Source of the DNA: Gammaproteobacteria bacterium
GTDB taxonomy: Bacteria > Gemmatimonadota > Gemmatimonadetes > Longimicrobiales > Gaopeijiaceae
Reading direction: 5' to 3'
Assembly (NCBI GenBank): GCA_028821195.1
Contig: JAPPHB010000077.1
Span: 1 to 64,000 of the forward strand
Length of the DNA: 64,000 bases
Shown here: positions 22,061 through 31,632 of the stretch, in pieces
Numbering within the stretch: position 1 is the stretch's first letter
Layout of the letters: every line of letters begins with the position of its first letter
The notes under the pieces: model-generated
The model's database searches: none
Told to the model about the DNA's origin: nothing
What the model saw: the letters and a program-made list of their open reading frames with translations, nothing else
Made by a program: the position numbers and the translations under genes

Positions 22061-23152
22061 ATGCCTGACGACAACACCTCCACTGGATCATCCGCCTTCG
22101 CCCGCAGGGGGCGGCGGTCGCCCGCGACCCCGGAAGCCCACGAGGCGCGTCCGTCCGCACACGACGTCCCGGTGCCCTCGGACCAGACCGCGCATTCCGA
22201 CCTCGAGCCCTGGAACCCGGGAACGCCCCTCGAGCTCGACTGGCTGCGCCACCTGCGCGTGAACCGGAGCGCGGCGGAGCGCCGGACCGCTTCCCTGCCC
22301 GGCCGCAGGAGCGTGAAGCGCGAGTGGCAGGCGGCCTGGCTCCTGCGCGCGGTCACCTGCATCGACCTCACCACGCTCGCGGGCGACGACACCCCCGGGC
22401 GGGTGGGCAGGCTGTGCGGCAAGGCACGCAATCCCGTGCGGGCCGACCTGCTCGAAGCGGCGGGCGCGTCCGGGCTGCCCATCCAGGTCGCGTCCGTGTG
22501 CGTCTACCCGAGCATGGTGCCCACCGCGGTGGAAGCGCTTGCCGGGTCTGGCATCCCCGTGGCGGCCGTGGCCGCGGGTTTCCCCGCCGGCCAGACGCCC
22601 TTCCCCGAGCGGCTCGACGAGATCCGGACGGCCGTCGCCGCGGGCGCTTCCGAGATCGACATCGTCATCAGCCGCGAGCACGTCCTCCGCGGGCGCTGGG
22701 GCGACCTCTACGACGAGGTCGGCGCCTTCCGCGAGGCGGCCCGGGGCGCGCACCTGAAGACCATCATCGCCACCGGCGAACTCGCGACCCTCAGCAACGT
22801 CGCGCGCGCGAGCCTGGTGTGCATGATGGCGGGAGCCGACTTCATCAAGACCTCCACGGGGAAGGAGAAGGTCAACGCCACCCTGCCCGTCGGCCTCACC
22901 ATGGTGCGCCAGATCCGCGCCTGGCGCGAGCGCACCGGTTACCGCGTGGGCTTCAAGCCCGCGGGGGGCATCGGCACCGCGAAGCAGGCGCTGGTCTGGC
23001 TGGTGCTCATGCGCGAGGAGCTGGGCCCCCGCTGGATGCAGGCCGGGCTCTTCCGCTTCGGCGCCAGTTCCCTCCTGGGCGACATCGAACGCCAGATCGA
23101 GCATCACGTCACGGGCCGCTATTCAGCCACCCATCGACATCCCATGGCCTGA
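22061..23152 (+). CDS. deoC: Deoxyribose-phosphate aldolase
   Basis: Cleaves 2-deoxyribose 5-phosphate to glyceraldehyde 3-phosphate and acetaldehyde. The core (about 90-350) is a class I TIM barrel with the Schiff-base Lys in ADFIKTSTGK, a preceding KTIIATGEL strand and FKPAGGI near the end. The product is 363 residues, longer than E. coli DeoC, because of an N-terminal extension of about 90 residues that is polar and probably disordered at first. The ATG at 22061 follows a weak ribosome-binding site. The aldehyde dehydrogenase gene starts 14 bases after the stop, an apt partner for the acetaldehyde produced. Confidence 0.88.
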   Translation: MPDDNTSTGSSAFARRGRRSPATPEAHEARPSAHDVPVPSDQTAHSDLEPWNPGTPLELDWLRHLRVNRSAAERRTASLPGRRSVKREWQAAWLLRAVTCIDLTTLAGDDTPGRVGRLCGKARNPVRADLLEAAGASGLPIQVASVCVYPSMVPTAVEALAGSGIPVAAVAAGFPAGQTPFPERLDEIRTAVAAGASEIDIVISREHVLRGRWGDLYDEVGAFREAARGAHLKTIIATGELATLSNVARASLVCMMAGADFIKTSTGKEKVNATLPVGLTMVRQIRAWRERTGYRVGFKPAGGIGTAKQALVWLVLMREELGPRWMQAGLFRFGASSLLGDIERQIEHHVTGRYSATHRHPMA

Positions 23153-23166
23153 GCGAGTCCCGCCAG

Positions 23167-25623
23167 ATGCCGCGAATCTCCGAGATCTTCGAAACCCTCG
23201 AATACGGGCCCGCGCCCGAGAGCGCGGGGCGGGCGCAAGCGTGGCTCGACGAGCGCGGACGCTCGTTCGGCCTGTTCATCGGCGGCGACTGGGTCGAAGG
23301 CGCGGATGCGGAAGCGTTCGACACCGTCAACCCGGCGAACGGGACGGCGCTCGCGCGCATTACACAAGGAGCCTCCGAGGATGTCGACCGAGCCGTGCGC
23401 GCCGCCCGCGCCGCGCAGGAGCCATGGGCGCGGCTCGGCGGTCACGCCCGCGCCCGCTTCCTCTATGCGCTGGCCCGCCGCATCCACCGGCATGCGCGCC
23501 TCTTCTCGGTCCTGGAGACGCTGGACAATGGCAAACCCGTGCGGGAATCGCGCGACATCGACATCCCGCTCGTGGTGCGCCACTTCTATCACCACGCGGG
23601 ATGGGCGCAGTTGATGGATTCCGAGTTCCCGGACCAAGTGCCCGTGGGCGTCGCCGGCCAGATCATCCCCTGGAACTTCCCGCTGCTGATGCTGGCGTGG
23701 AAGATCGCGCCCGCGCTGGCCACCGGGAACACGGTGGTGCTCAAGCCCGCCGAGTTCACGCCCCTCACCGCCCTGCTCTTCGCCGAGATCTGCCGGGAGA
23801 CAGAGCTGCCCCCCGGAGTCGTGAACGTGGTGACGGGCGACGGCCGCACCGGTGCCGCCCTGGTGGCGCATCCCGACGTCGACAAGATCGCCTTCACCGG
23901 ATCCACGGAGGTGGGGCGCCTCATCCGCAGCCGGACGGCGGGCAGCGGCAAGCGTCTTTCGCTCGAGCTGGGGGGCAAATCGCCCTTCGTCGTATACGAG
24001 GACGCCGACCTGGACGGCGTGGTCGAGGGAGTCGTCGACGCCATCTGGTTCAACCAGGGACAGGTGTGCTGCGCGGGTTCGCGCATTCTGGTTCAGGAGG
24101 GCGTCGCGGAGGCGCTGGAGCGCAAGCTCAAGGCGCGCATGGAGATGCTGCGCATGGGCGATCCGCTGGACAAGGCGGTGGACATGGGCGCCATCATCGC
24201 GCCCGTACAGCTCGAGAAGATCCGTCGGCTGGTGGACCAGGGCCGGCGGGATGGCGCCGACATCTGGCAGCCGTCGTGGAGCACGCCCGCGGAGGGGTAC
24301 TTCTACCCGCCGACGCTGTGTACCCGGGTCGCGCCCGCGTCCGCCATCGCGCAGGTCGAGATCTTCGGGCCGGTGGTGGTGATGATGACCTTCCGCACGC
24401 CGGAGGAGTCGGTTCGGCTCGCCAACGACACCCGCTACGGGCTCGCCGCCAGCATCTGGAGCGAGAACATCAACCTGGCGCTGGATGTCGCGCCGAAGGT
24501 GAAGGCGGGCACGGTGTGGATCAATTGCACCAACGTCTTCGACGCGGCCTCCGGGTTCGGCGGCTACCGCGAGAGCGGCTTCGGGCGCGAGGGTGGACGC
24601 GAGGGGCTCCACGAGTACTTGCGGCCCGCGTGGCAGGCGCGCGACGGGGCATCGACAAGGGAGAACGTCCGTCAGGTCGCGCAAATCGTCGCGGGCGAAT
24701 CCGTTTCGTTCGAGGATGGCCGAGCGGGCGTGCCGGCGGAAGACGACGAGTCTCCCCTTTCGGGCGATGCGATGCCGCGGCTGGACCGCACCACCAGGAT
24801 GTACATCGGGGGCCGCCAGGCGCGGCCCGACGGCGGCTACACGACGCTCGTCCGCGGGGCCTCGGGCGAGGTGGTGGGGGAAGTGGGCCGCGGCAACCGC
24901 AAGGACATCCGCAACGCGGTCGAGGCGGCGCGGCACGCCGGCGGATGGGCCGACCGCACCGCCCACAACCGCGCGCAGATCCTCTACTTCATCGCCGAGA
25001 ACCTCGCCGTGCGCGCATCCGAGTTCGCGGCCCGCATCCGATCACTCACCGGGCAGAGCACCGGCCGCGCGTCCGAGGAAGTCGATCTCTCGATCCGCCG
25101 CCTCTTCAGCTATGCGGCGCACGCGGACAAGTGGGACGGGCACGTCCACCGCACGCCCTACCGGAACGTCACCCTCGCCATGCCCGAGAGTCTGGGGGTG
25201 ATCGCCATCGCGTGCCCGGAGCGAAACCCGCTGCTGGGCTTCATCTCGCTGATCGCGCCCGCCATCGCAACCGGCAACACCGTGGTCGCCGTTCCCTCCG
25301 AGCGCTGCCCGCTCTCCGCCACCGACCTCTGCCAGGTGCTGGACACCTCCGACCTGCCGGGCGGGGTGGTCAACGTCGTCACGGGCGAGCATGCGGAACT
25401 GGCGCCGGTGCTGGCCGCGCACGACGACGTGGACGCCATCTGGTACTTCGGCGCGGATAGCGGGGTGGAGGAGGTCGAGCGCCTCTCCACGGGAAACATG
25501 AAGCAGACCTGGACGGAGACCGGCCTCCGGCGGCGATGGCGGACGCCCGAGCAGGGGGAAGGCGACGAATTCCTGCGCCGGGCGACGCAGGTCAAGAACA
25601 TCTGGATATCCTACGGGGAATAG
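23167..25623 (+). CDS. Two-domain aldehyde dehydrogenase, ALDH16-like
   Basis: 818 residues. Domain 1 (about 30-510) is a complete NAD-dependent aldehyde dehydrogenase with VPWN-type substrate loop IIPWNF (167-172), general base Glu267 (LELGGKS) and nucleophile Cys301 (GQVCCAGSR). Domain 2 (about 540-800) is another ALDH fold (MYIGGRQARPDGGYTT, AIATGNTVVAVPSE) without the catalytic Cys and shortened. This matches the ALDH16 family, in which the second domain is non-catalytic and helps form the dimer. Coupled to deoC, it probably oxidises acetaldehyde or another aldehyde from deoxyribose breakdown. Confidence 0.85.
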   Translation: MPRISEIFETLEYGPAPESAGRAQAWLDERGRSFGLFIGGDWVEGADAEAFDTVNPANGTALARITQGASEDVDRAVRAARAAQEPWARLGGHARARFLYALARRIHRHARLFSVLETLDNGKPVRESRDIDIPLVVRHFYHHAGWAQLMDSEFPDQVPVGVAGQIIPWNFPLLMLAWKIAPALATGNTVVLKPAEFTPLTALLFAEICRETELPPGVVNVVTGDGRTGAALVAHPDVDKIAFTGSTEVGRLIRSRTAGSGKRLSLELGGKSPFVVYEDADLDGVVEGVVDAIWFNQGQVCCAGSRILVQEGVAEALERKLKARMEMLRMGDPLDKAVDMGAIIAPVQLEKIRRLVDQGRRDGADIWQPSWSTPAEGYFYPPTLCTRVAPASAIAQVEIFGPVVVMMTFRTPEESVRLANDTRYGLAASIWSENINLALDVAPKVKAGTVWINCTNVFDAASGFGGYRESGFGREGGREGLHEYLRPAWQARDGASTRENVRQVAQIVAGESVSFEDGRAGVPAEDDESPLSGDAMPRLDRTTRMYIGGRQARPDGGYTTLVRGASGEVVGEVGRGNRKDIRNAVEAARHAGGWADRTAHNRAQILYFIAENLAVRASEFAARIRSLTGQSTGRASEEVDLSIRRLFSYAAHADKWDGHVHRTPYRNVTLAMPESLGVIAIACPERNPLLGFISLIAPAIATGNTVVAVPSERCPLSATDLCQVLDTSDLPGGVVNVVTGEHAELAPVLAAHDDVDAIWYFGADSGVEEVERLSTGNMKQTWTETGLRRRWRTPEQGEGDEFLRRATQVKNIWISYGE

Positions 25624-25651
25624 GTCCGCCCGCCCGGTCTCCGAGCTGCCG

Positions 25652-26089
25652 CTAGTTGAAGGTATAGGTGCAGACCAACTCGGGGACCTGTTCCGACAGC
25701 ACGGATGCGACTTCGCAGATGGCCTCGCCGCGCACGAACAACTGAAGGCTCACCTGTGGCATTGCCTCCGTCTCCGGAGGTCGGCCGACGCTCACGAAAA
25801 TGCGGGCCCCGCCGCCCAGCTCAAGATCCGCCTGATACCCGGGATCGACGGTTGAAGTGTCGGCCGAAACGACCTCTTCCCGGCGGTTGCCGAAGTTGTC
25901 CCAGATGTAGACGAACTGGTTCGACGTGACCAGGGTCAGGGGACCCGGACCCGGGCCGCCGACGACGATACTTGCGGTCGTGGGAGCTTCCGTTGGCCCA
26001 TCAAGGATCGAGCAGGCCGTGAGGGCCGACACGCCGGCGACGATGGCGAACCATCCCATCCGCACCCGCTCTGCGGAGTATGCACTCAT
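25652..26089 (-). CDS. Lipoprotein of unknown function
   Basis: 145 residues with GAGGTG upstream of the ATG at 26089. The signal sequence ends in Leu-Thr-Ala-Cys (lipobox, about residue 26), followed by a Pro/Thr-rich linker and a small beta-rich domain with two Cys residues near the C-terminus that could form a disulfide. No family is recognised. Confidence 0.68.
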   Translation of the reverse strand: MSAYSAERVRMGWFAIVAGVSALTACSILDGPTEAPTTASIVVGGPGPGPLTLVTSNQFVYIWDNFGNRREEVVSADTSTVDPGYQADLELGGGARIFVSVGRPPETEAMPQVSLQLFVRGEAICEVASVLSEQVPELVCTYTFN

Positions 26090-26209
26090 GAAATCACCTC
26101 ATAACAGGAGAACGGGGCGCGCGAGCACGATGGAGCCGCACGGGCGCCTCACTCCCTAATCGTGTCGGATCCGACAGGGCTCCGCCAGTGCGCCGGGGAG
26201 CAGTTTCCC

Positions 26210-26596
26210 TCAGGGAAGCAGCGCGATGGCGTCGATTTCGACGCTCACGTTCCTGGGGAGCGCGCCCGCCTGCACGGTCGAGCGCGCGGGACGGTGGTCG
26301 CCGAAGTGCTCGGCGTAGACTTCGTTCATGGCGGCGAACTCGCCCATGTCCGCGAGGAAGACGGTTGTCTTGACGACGGTGGACAGCGACGCGCCGGAGG
26401 CCTCCAGCACGGCCGCCAGATTGCGCAGCACCTGGTGCGTCTGTTCCTGGATGTCACCCCTCAGCAACTCGCCCGTTGATGGGACCAGCGGGATCTGCCC
26501 GGAGGCGAAGAGAAACCCGCCCGCGGCGATCGCCTGGGAGTAGGGACCGATGGCCCTGGGGGCGCGGTCCGTGTGCACGACCGTTGTTTCGCTCAT
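26210..26596 (-). CDS. ridA: RidA family enamine/imine deaminase
   Basis: 128 residues of the YjgF/YER057c/UK114 fold. The family signature at the C-terminus (RSTVQAGALPRNVSVEIDAIA) includes the Arg that binds the carboxylate of the substrate. RidA hydrolyses reactive 2-aminoacrylate and other enamines released by PLP enzymes. It overlaps the upstream PLP-enzyme gene by 4 bases, so the two are translated together, which fits a role in clearing that enzyme's enamine product. Confidence 0.92.
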   Translation of the reverse strand: MSETTVVHTDRAPRAIGPYSQAIAAGGFLFASGQIPLVPSTGELLRGDIQEQTHQVLRNLAAVLEASGASLSTVVKTTVFLADMGEFAAMNEVYAEHFGDHRPARSTVQAGALPRNVSVEIDAIALLP

Positions 26597-27729
26597 CTGG
26601 TGTCAGACTCCGTGGCTGAATTAATCGGGGACGCGACCCGTCCTCTTCCTTCGATGGGCCAGGTTTCGCAGCGGTCTCCTTCGTGTGCGATGACGCGGTC
26701 CTGCAGGTTCACCGAGACGCAGACGTGGTTCGGCAGCAGCCGCACCAGCTCACCCACGCGCGGACGCCAGTCCGTGCTCGTGATGTCCAGCACGCCGTGC
26801 TCTTCCGAGAGGGCGACCACGCGCACCTCCGGCCGCCCGGCCAGGGCGGCGTATCCGGTGCCGGCGGTGTCGTGCAGCTCCTTTGAGAGCGCTTTGGAGC
26901 CCGCGTCCACCACCGCCCGCCCTGGGACCGCGGTGCTCACCACCGTGGCGAGGATCGAGTAGGCGCACTCGCGGCCGCGGGCCACGCCCATGCCGGTCAT
27001 GTCCAGGTCGTTGTAGATGACGGTGCCGGCCCGCACCTCGGTCAGACGGGGAAGAAGGTGACTGTGCCAGAGCGTGGGGCTCGACCCGCCGCTGACGACC
27101 TCGGGCGCCAGGCCGGCCCCGCCGAGCGTTGCGCAGCAGGACTCGAGCCGCTCCGCGAGCGCACCGATCGCCTGCTCCTGCTCCGACACATGCGTGCGGA
27201 TGTGCCCTGGGTAGAACATGATGCCCCGGTACTCCAGACCCTCCGCGTCGCGGGCGAGCGCCGCCAGCAGGCCGGCCTCCCGTGCCGTCTGCACCCCCGT
27301 CCGTCCCAGCCCCACATCCACCTCGACCAGGACACGTACCGTCCTTGCGGCCGCCCGCGCGGCCTCTGCCAGACCCCGCAGCGCCACCTCCGAATCCAGG
27401 GCCACCGTCAGCGCGACCCGCTCGGGAAGCGCCATCAGCCGATCCAGCTTCCTCTTTCCGAGGAGCGGATAGGCGAGCAGCAGATCATCGCAGACCCGAG
27501 CCATGACCTCGGCTTCGTGCGGCGTGGCCACGGCGAGCCCCCGCGCACCGGCCTCCAGCTGGATGCGGGCGAGCGCGAGGCTCTTGTGGGTCTTCACGTG
27601 CGGGCGCCAGGCGATTCCGTGGCGCTCCGTGTAGGCGGCTACCCTGGCCGCGTTGGCGCGCGCCCTCGCCAGGTCCACGAGGGCGACCGGGGTCTCCGCG
27701 TCCGCGAGACCGGCGGGGATTACGCTCAA
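26593..27729 (-). CDS. D-serine dehydratase / D-threonine aldolase-like PLP enzyme
   Basis: 378 residues, fold type III PLP enzyme: an alanine-racemase-like barrel with PLP-binding Lys46 in RPHVKTHK and a C-terminal metal-binding domain with His-x-Cys in PNHVCVSVN. The His-x-Cys pair is the zinc site style of DSD1-type D-serine dehydratases; classical D-threonine aldolases have His-x-Asp. D-serine or a related D-3-hydroxy amino acid is therefore the likely substrate. Coupling to RidA supports a dehydratase that releases 2-aminoacrylate. The 5' end overlaps the TlpA-like gene. Confidence 0.82.
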   Translation of the reverse strand: MSVIPAGLADAETPVALVDLARARANAARVAAYTERHGIAWRPHVKTHKSLALARIQLEAGARGLAVATPHEAEVMARVCDDLLLAYPLLGKRKLDRLMALPERVALTVALDSEVALRGLAEAARAAARTVRVLVEVDVGLGRTGVQTAREAGLLAALARDAEGLEYRGIMFYPGHIRTHVSEQEQAIGALAERLESCCATLGGAGLAPEVVSGGSSPTLWHSHLLPRLTEVRAGTVIYNDLDMTGMGVARGRECAYSILATVVSTAVPGRAVVDAGSKALSKELHDTAGTGYAALAGRPEVRVVALSEEHGVLDITSTDWRPRVGELVRLLPNHVCVSVNLQDRVIAHEGDRCETWPIEGRGRVASPINSATESDTR

Positions 27730-28313
27730 CCCAGGGCCGCCTCCAGGGCGTCGAAGAACGCCCGGTCTTCCTCGGACACCGGACCGACGCGCACGAAGCG
27801 GATCGTTCCTTTCCGGTCGACGAGGTAGGTGGCCGGGAGACCGACGGCGCGGAACGCGTCCATCGAACGCATCTCCGGATCGTGCAGGATCGTGTAGGTC
27901 ACGCCGTACTCACCGGCGAACTCGCGCACCACATCCTCGAATCCGGCGTCGTCCACGGAGATGCCCACGATCTCGAAGCCCCGCTCACGGTGCTCGTCGT
28001 AGAGCGACTGCAGGAAGGGCGTCTCGAACCGGCAGGGCGCGCACCAGGTGGCCCAGAGGTTGACCAGCAGGACCTCGCCTCGCAGGTCGGAGAGCGCCAC
28101 CGCTTCGCCGTCCAGGGTGGCGGCCCGCACATCGGGCACCGGGTCCCCCGCGGTCGGAGGTCGATCGACCGGCGCGCACGCCGTGCCGAGCCAGAGGATG
28201 GCCAGGGCTGCCCGAAACGGACGGGGGCCCGGTCCTGCCGGGCTGAACCATCGGATGAGAGAGCTGATGTCCTGGCTCCTGGTTCGCGGTTCGCGGGAAG
28301 ATGCGTAGCGCAA
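27726..28313 (-). CDS. TlpA-like thiol-disulfide oxidoreductase
   Basis: 195 residues with a thioredoxin fold of the TlpA/ResA type: redox motif WCAPC, a Gly-Ile-Ser-Val-Asp strand and cis-proline region GLPATYLVDRKG. The N-terminus has a hydrophobic segment ending Leu-Gly-Thr-Ala-Cys, so it may be lipid-anchored outside the cytoplasm. The start at 28313 is tentative since a long polar stretch precedes the signal region. It overlaps the PLP-enzyme gene by 4 bases, though a functional tie is not obvious. Confidence 0.85.
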   Translation of the reverse strand: MRYASSREPRTRSQDISSLIRWFSPAGPGPRPFRAALAILWLGTACAPVDRPPTAGDPVPDVRAATLDGEAVALSDLRGEVLLVNLWATWCAPCRFETPFLQSLYDEHRERGFEIVGISVDDAGFEDVVREFAGEYGVTYTILHDPEMRSMDAFRAVGLPATYLVDRKGTIRFVRVGPVSEEDRAFFDALEAALG

Positions 28314-28496
28314 TCACGGGCGCGGGCCGTAAGTTCAACTTCCGTCCCCGTAACCGCAACGATGCCGCCCGCAGCGCCCGCGAGCGCGCGCGGACCTTAC
28401 CCCCCAAGCACCGTGTACTGACGCCATCATCCGCTACGCTCGCCCACGCCTCCAGTCAGCATCCGGCTGCGCGACGACATACGCCAAGGTCAGGCC

Positions 28497-31400
28497 ATGA
28501 CATCCTCCTCCTCGTCCGCCGTCCGCCGGAGCCTGTGCGCCGGAGTCCTGCCGGCCGTCGCCGCACTGACGGCCCTGCTCCTGCCCGAACCTGCCGAAGC
28601 TCAGTACTTCGGGCGAAACAAGGTGCAATACGACTCGTTCGATTTCCGGGTCATGAAGACCCCCCACTTCGACATCCACTACTACGACGAGGCTGCAGTC
28701 GCCATCGAAGACGCCGCCCGCATGTCCGAACGCTGGTACGAGCGGCTGGCCCGCACCTTCCAGCACGAGTTCGAGCGGCCCAAGCCGGTCATCCTGTACG
28801 CCGATCATCCCGACTTCCAGCAGACCAACACCCTCGCGGGCTTCATCAGCGAGGGCACCGGCGGCGTGACCGAGTCGCTGAAGAATCGCGTCATCATGCC
28901 GCTGGCGGGCACCTACTACGACACCGACCACGTGCTCGGCCACGAGCTGGTGCACGCCTTCCAGTACAACATCGCCCAGTCGCGGAGCGGAGGCGGGCTG
29001 CGCGGCATGGCCCAGTTGCCGCTGTGGGTGGTGGAGGGGATGGCCGAATACCTCTCGGTCGGCCGCGAAGATCCGCTTACGGGCATGTGGCTGCGCGATG
29101 CCCTTCTGCGCGACGACGTGCCGACGCTCGAACAGATGACCCGGGAACGGCGCTTCTTCCCGTACCGCTTCGGTCAGGCCTTCTGGACCTACGTCGGCGG
29201 CACCTACGGTGACGAAGCCGTAACCGAGCTGTACCGCCGCTCGCTCCGGGTGGGGTGGGAGAACGCCATCGTGAGCGTGCTGGGCAAGACCCAGGACTCG
29301 GTGTCCGCGGACTGGCACCGGGCGATCGAGAGCGAGTACCGGCCGCTCATGGCCGGCCGCTCGGCGCCTGGCGAAGTGGGTGCCCTGCTGCTCGCTCCTT
29401 CCACGGGGGCGGGAAGCCAGAACGTGGCGCCCTCGGTCAGCCCCGACGGCCGTTACGTGGCCTTCATCTCCGAGAGGGACCTCTTCTCGGTCGACCTGTT
29501 CATGGCCGACGCACGCACCGGGAGAATCATCCGCAGACTGTCGAGCGCCGCCTCGGATGCGCACATGGACGCGCTCCGCTTTCTCGACTCCTCGGGTTCC
29601 TGGTCTCCGGACGGGCAGCTGTTCGCCTTCGTGGCGATCGCCGACGGAGACAACCAGCTCGTCATCGTGGATGTCGACAACTCGGACGTGGAGCAGCGCT
29701 TCGAGGTCGAGAAGGCCAACATCGGGGCCATCTCCAACCCCGCCTGGTCTCCGGACGGCGGTTCGATCGTGTTCGCGGGACAGTCGGGGGGCATCGCCGA
29801 CCTGTTCATGCTCGACATCGAGACGGAACAGATCACCCGCCTCACCAACGACAAGCACGGGGACATGCAGCCGGCGTTCTCACCCGACGGCTCCATGCTC
29901 GCCTTCGTCTCCGACCGGGGACCCGAAACGGACTTCACCGACCTCGTCTACAGCCGGCCGCGCATAGCGCTTCTCGACATGGAGACCCGCGAGATCCGTA
30001 CGCTCGACCTGTTCGACAACGTCAAGCACCTCAACCCGCAGTTCACTCCGGACGGCCAGGGCCTCTACTTCATCTCCGACCAGGACGGCTTCAGCGACAT
30101 CTACCGCGTGAACCTTCCCACCGGAGAGATCTATCGGGTGACCAACATCGCGACCGCGGTCAGCGGCATCACGAGCGGTTCGCCGGCCATGAGCGTCGCC
30201 TCGCAGACCGGCACCCTGGTGTTCTCGGTCTTCGATGAATTCGAGTTCCACATCTACTCGCTCTCCTCCCAGGAAGCGGGCGCGGCCCAGGAGCTGGCGC
30301 GCGAGGGAACGGAAGTCCCCGAGGGCCGTCTGATTCCGCCCGCGGATCCGCTCGTGCGCAGCCGGGTCGCGAACTACCTGGCCGATCCGCTCACCGGGCT
30401 GCCTCCCACGGGGACGTACGTCTCCGAAGAGGCATCCACGTACGACCCCGGCCTGAAGCTCGACTACGTGGGTCAGCCCATGATCGGCATCGGAGCCGGC
30501 GACATCTACGGCAACAACCTGCAGGGCGGAGCCGCGGCGTTCTTCAGCGACATGCTTGGAGACCGCACTCTGGGGGTCGCCGTCCAGGCCCAGGGCACCT
30601 TCAAGGATGTGGGCGGACAGTTCCTGTACCAGAACATGAAACGGCGCTGGAACTGGGGCGTCTCGGGAGGACGAATACCCTATCAGCTGGTGTGGGCGAG
30701 TTTCGAACGTTCGCCGAACGGCATGCCCGCCATGCGGGCCCTGCGGGAGCGGATCTACATCGACCAGGCGATCGGAATGCTGGCGTACCCCTTCTCCACC
30801 ACGCAGCGGATCGAGACCCGATTCGGCATGACCCGCTACTCCTTCGACCTGGAAGAGGAGTACCTGTTCTACGACCCGCTCGGGCGTTTGATGGATCGGC
30901 GCGTCCGCGAGCTGGAGGATCCGCAGCCGCCCCTCAACATGTTCCACGCATCGATCGCGCTGGTGGGCGACAACTCCTATTCCGCCTTCACCTCTCCGGT
31001 GCGGGGGTCCAGGTACCGCTTCGAGTACGAGAACACGGTGGGTACCGCCGACTTCCATACCCTTACCGCCGACTACCGCCGGTACTTCAACCCGATGCGC
31101 GAGCTAACCGTCGCCTTCAGGGCGATGCACTACGGGCGCTACGGCATCACCCCCGACGAGACCCAGTCGGGGCTGCGCCAGATCTTCCTGGGATACGAGA
31201 GCCTCATCCGCGGCTACGCGAGAGAGAGCTTCGACTTCACCGGCTGCGGGGGGGAGATCTGCCCGGAAGCCGAGCGCTACCGGCAGCTGTTCGGCCAGCG
31301 CATCCAGGTGTTCAACTTTGAATTCCGGGTTCCGATCACCGGCGTGAGCCAGTTCGGCCTGCTCAACCTGCCGTTCCTGCCCATCGAGCTGGTCACCTTC

Positions 31401-31610
31401 GCCGACGTGGGGCTGGCGTGGGACGACTTCGGGACCGTGGATCTGCGCTTTGACAGACAGACGACGGATCGGGTTCCCGTCTTCAGCACCGGCGTCTCGG
31501 CGCGGGCCAACCTGCTCGGGTTCCTGATCCTGGAAAGCTACTACGCCTACCCGTTCCAGCGGCCCGACAAGGGCTGGCACTGGGGCTTCACCCTGGCGCC
31601 GGGCTGGTAG
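28497..31610 (+). CDS. Outer-membrane fusion of gluzincin-like peptidase, TolB propeller and beta-barrel
   Basis: 1037 residues in three parts. After a signal peptide (cleavage near AEAQ, residue 36), residues about 40-290 form a peptidase-MA-like domain with the zinc motif HELVH (GHELVHAFQ) and a downstream Glu (VVEGMAEYL). Residues about 300-600 are a TolB-like propeller (WSPDG, AFSPDGSMLAF repeats). Residues about 650-1037 resemble a BamA-like surface-antigen barrel, ending in alternating strands and a final Trp. The propeller-barrel layout suggests an envelope protein with the peptidase held in the periplasm. The substrate is unknown. Confidence 0.8.
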   Translation: MTSSSSSAVRRSLCAGVLPAVAALTALLLPEPAEAQYFGRNKVQYDSFDFRVMKTPHFDIHYYDEAAVAIEDAARMSERWYERLARTFQHEFERPKPVILYADHPDFQQTNTLAGFISEGTGGVTESLKNRVIMPLAGTYYDTDHVLGHELVHAFQYNIAQSRSGGGLRGMAQLPLWVVEGMAEYLSVGREDPLTGMWLRDALLRDDVPTLEQMTRERRFFPYRFGQAFWTYVGGTYGDEAVTELYRRSLRVGWENAIVSVLGKTQDSVSADWHRAIESEYRPLMAGRSAPGEVGALLLAPSTGAGSQNVAPSVSPDGRYVAFISERDLFSVDLFMADARTGRIIRRLSSAASDAHMDALRFLDSSGSWSPDGQLFAFVAIADGDNQLVIVDVDNSDVEQRFEVEKANIGAISNPAWSPDGGSIVFAGQSGGIADLFMLDIETEQITRLTNDKHGDMQPAFSPDGSMLAFVSDRGPETDFTDLVYSRPRIALLDMETREIRTLDLFDNVKHLNPQFTPDGQGLYFISDQDGFSDIYRVNLPTGEIYRVTNIATAVSGITSGSPAMSVASQTGTLVFSVFDEFEFHIYSLSSQEAGAAQELAREGTEVPEGRLIPPADPLVRSRVANYLADPLTGLPPTGTYVSEEASTYDPGLKLDYVGQPMIGIGAGDIYGNNLQGGAAAFFSDMLGDRTLGVAVQAQGTFKDVGGQFLYQNMKRRWNWGVSGGRIPYQLVWASFERSPNGMPAMRALRERIYIDQAIGMLAYPFSTTQRIETRFGMTRYSFDLEEEYLFYDPLGRLMDRRVRELEDPQPPLNMFHASIALVGDNSYSAFTSPVRGSRYRFEYENTVGTADFHTLTADYRRYFNPMRELTVAFRAMHYGRYGITPDETQSGLRQIFLGYESLIRGYARESFDFTGCGGEICPEAERYRQLFGQRIQVFNFEFRVPITGVSQFGLLNLPFLPIELVTFADVGLAWDDFGTVDLRFDRQTTDRVPVFSTGVSARANLLGFLILESYYAYPFQRPDKGWHWGFTLAPGW

Positions 31611-31632
31611 ACGGCCCGACCCTCAGGCCGTC
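31610..31632. terminator. Hairpin between convergent genes
   Basis: GACGGCC at 31610-31616 pairs perfectly with GGCCGTC at 31626-31632. It spans the ends of two convergent genes. No U-tract follows on either strand, so its action as a terminator is uncertain. Confidence 0.35.
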
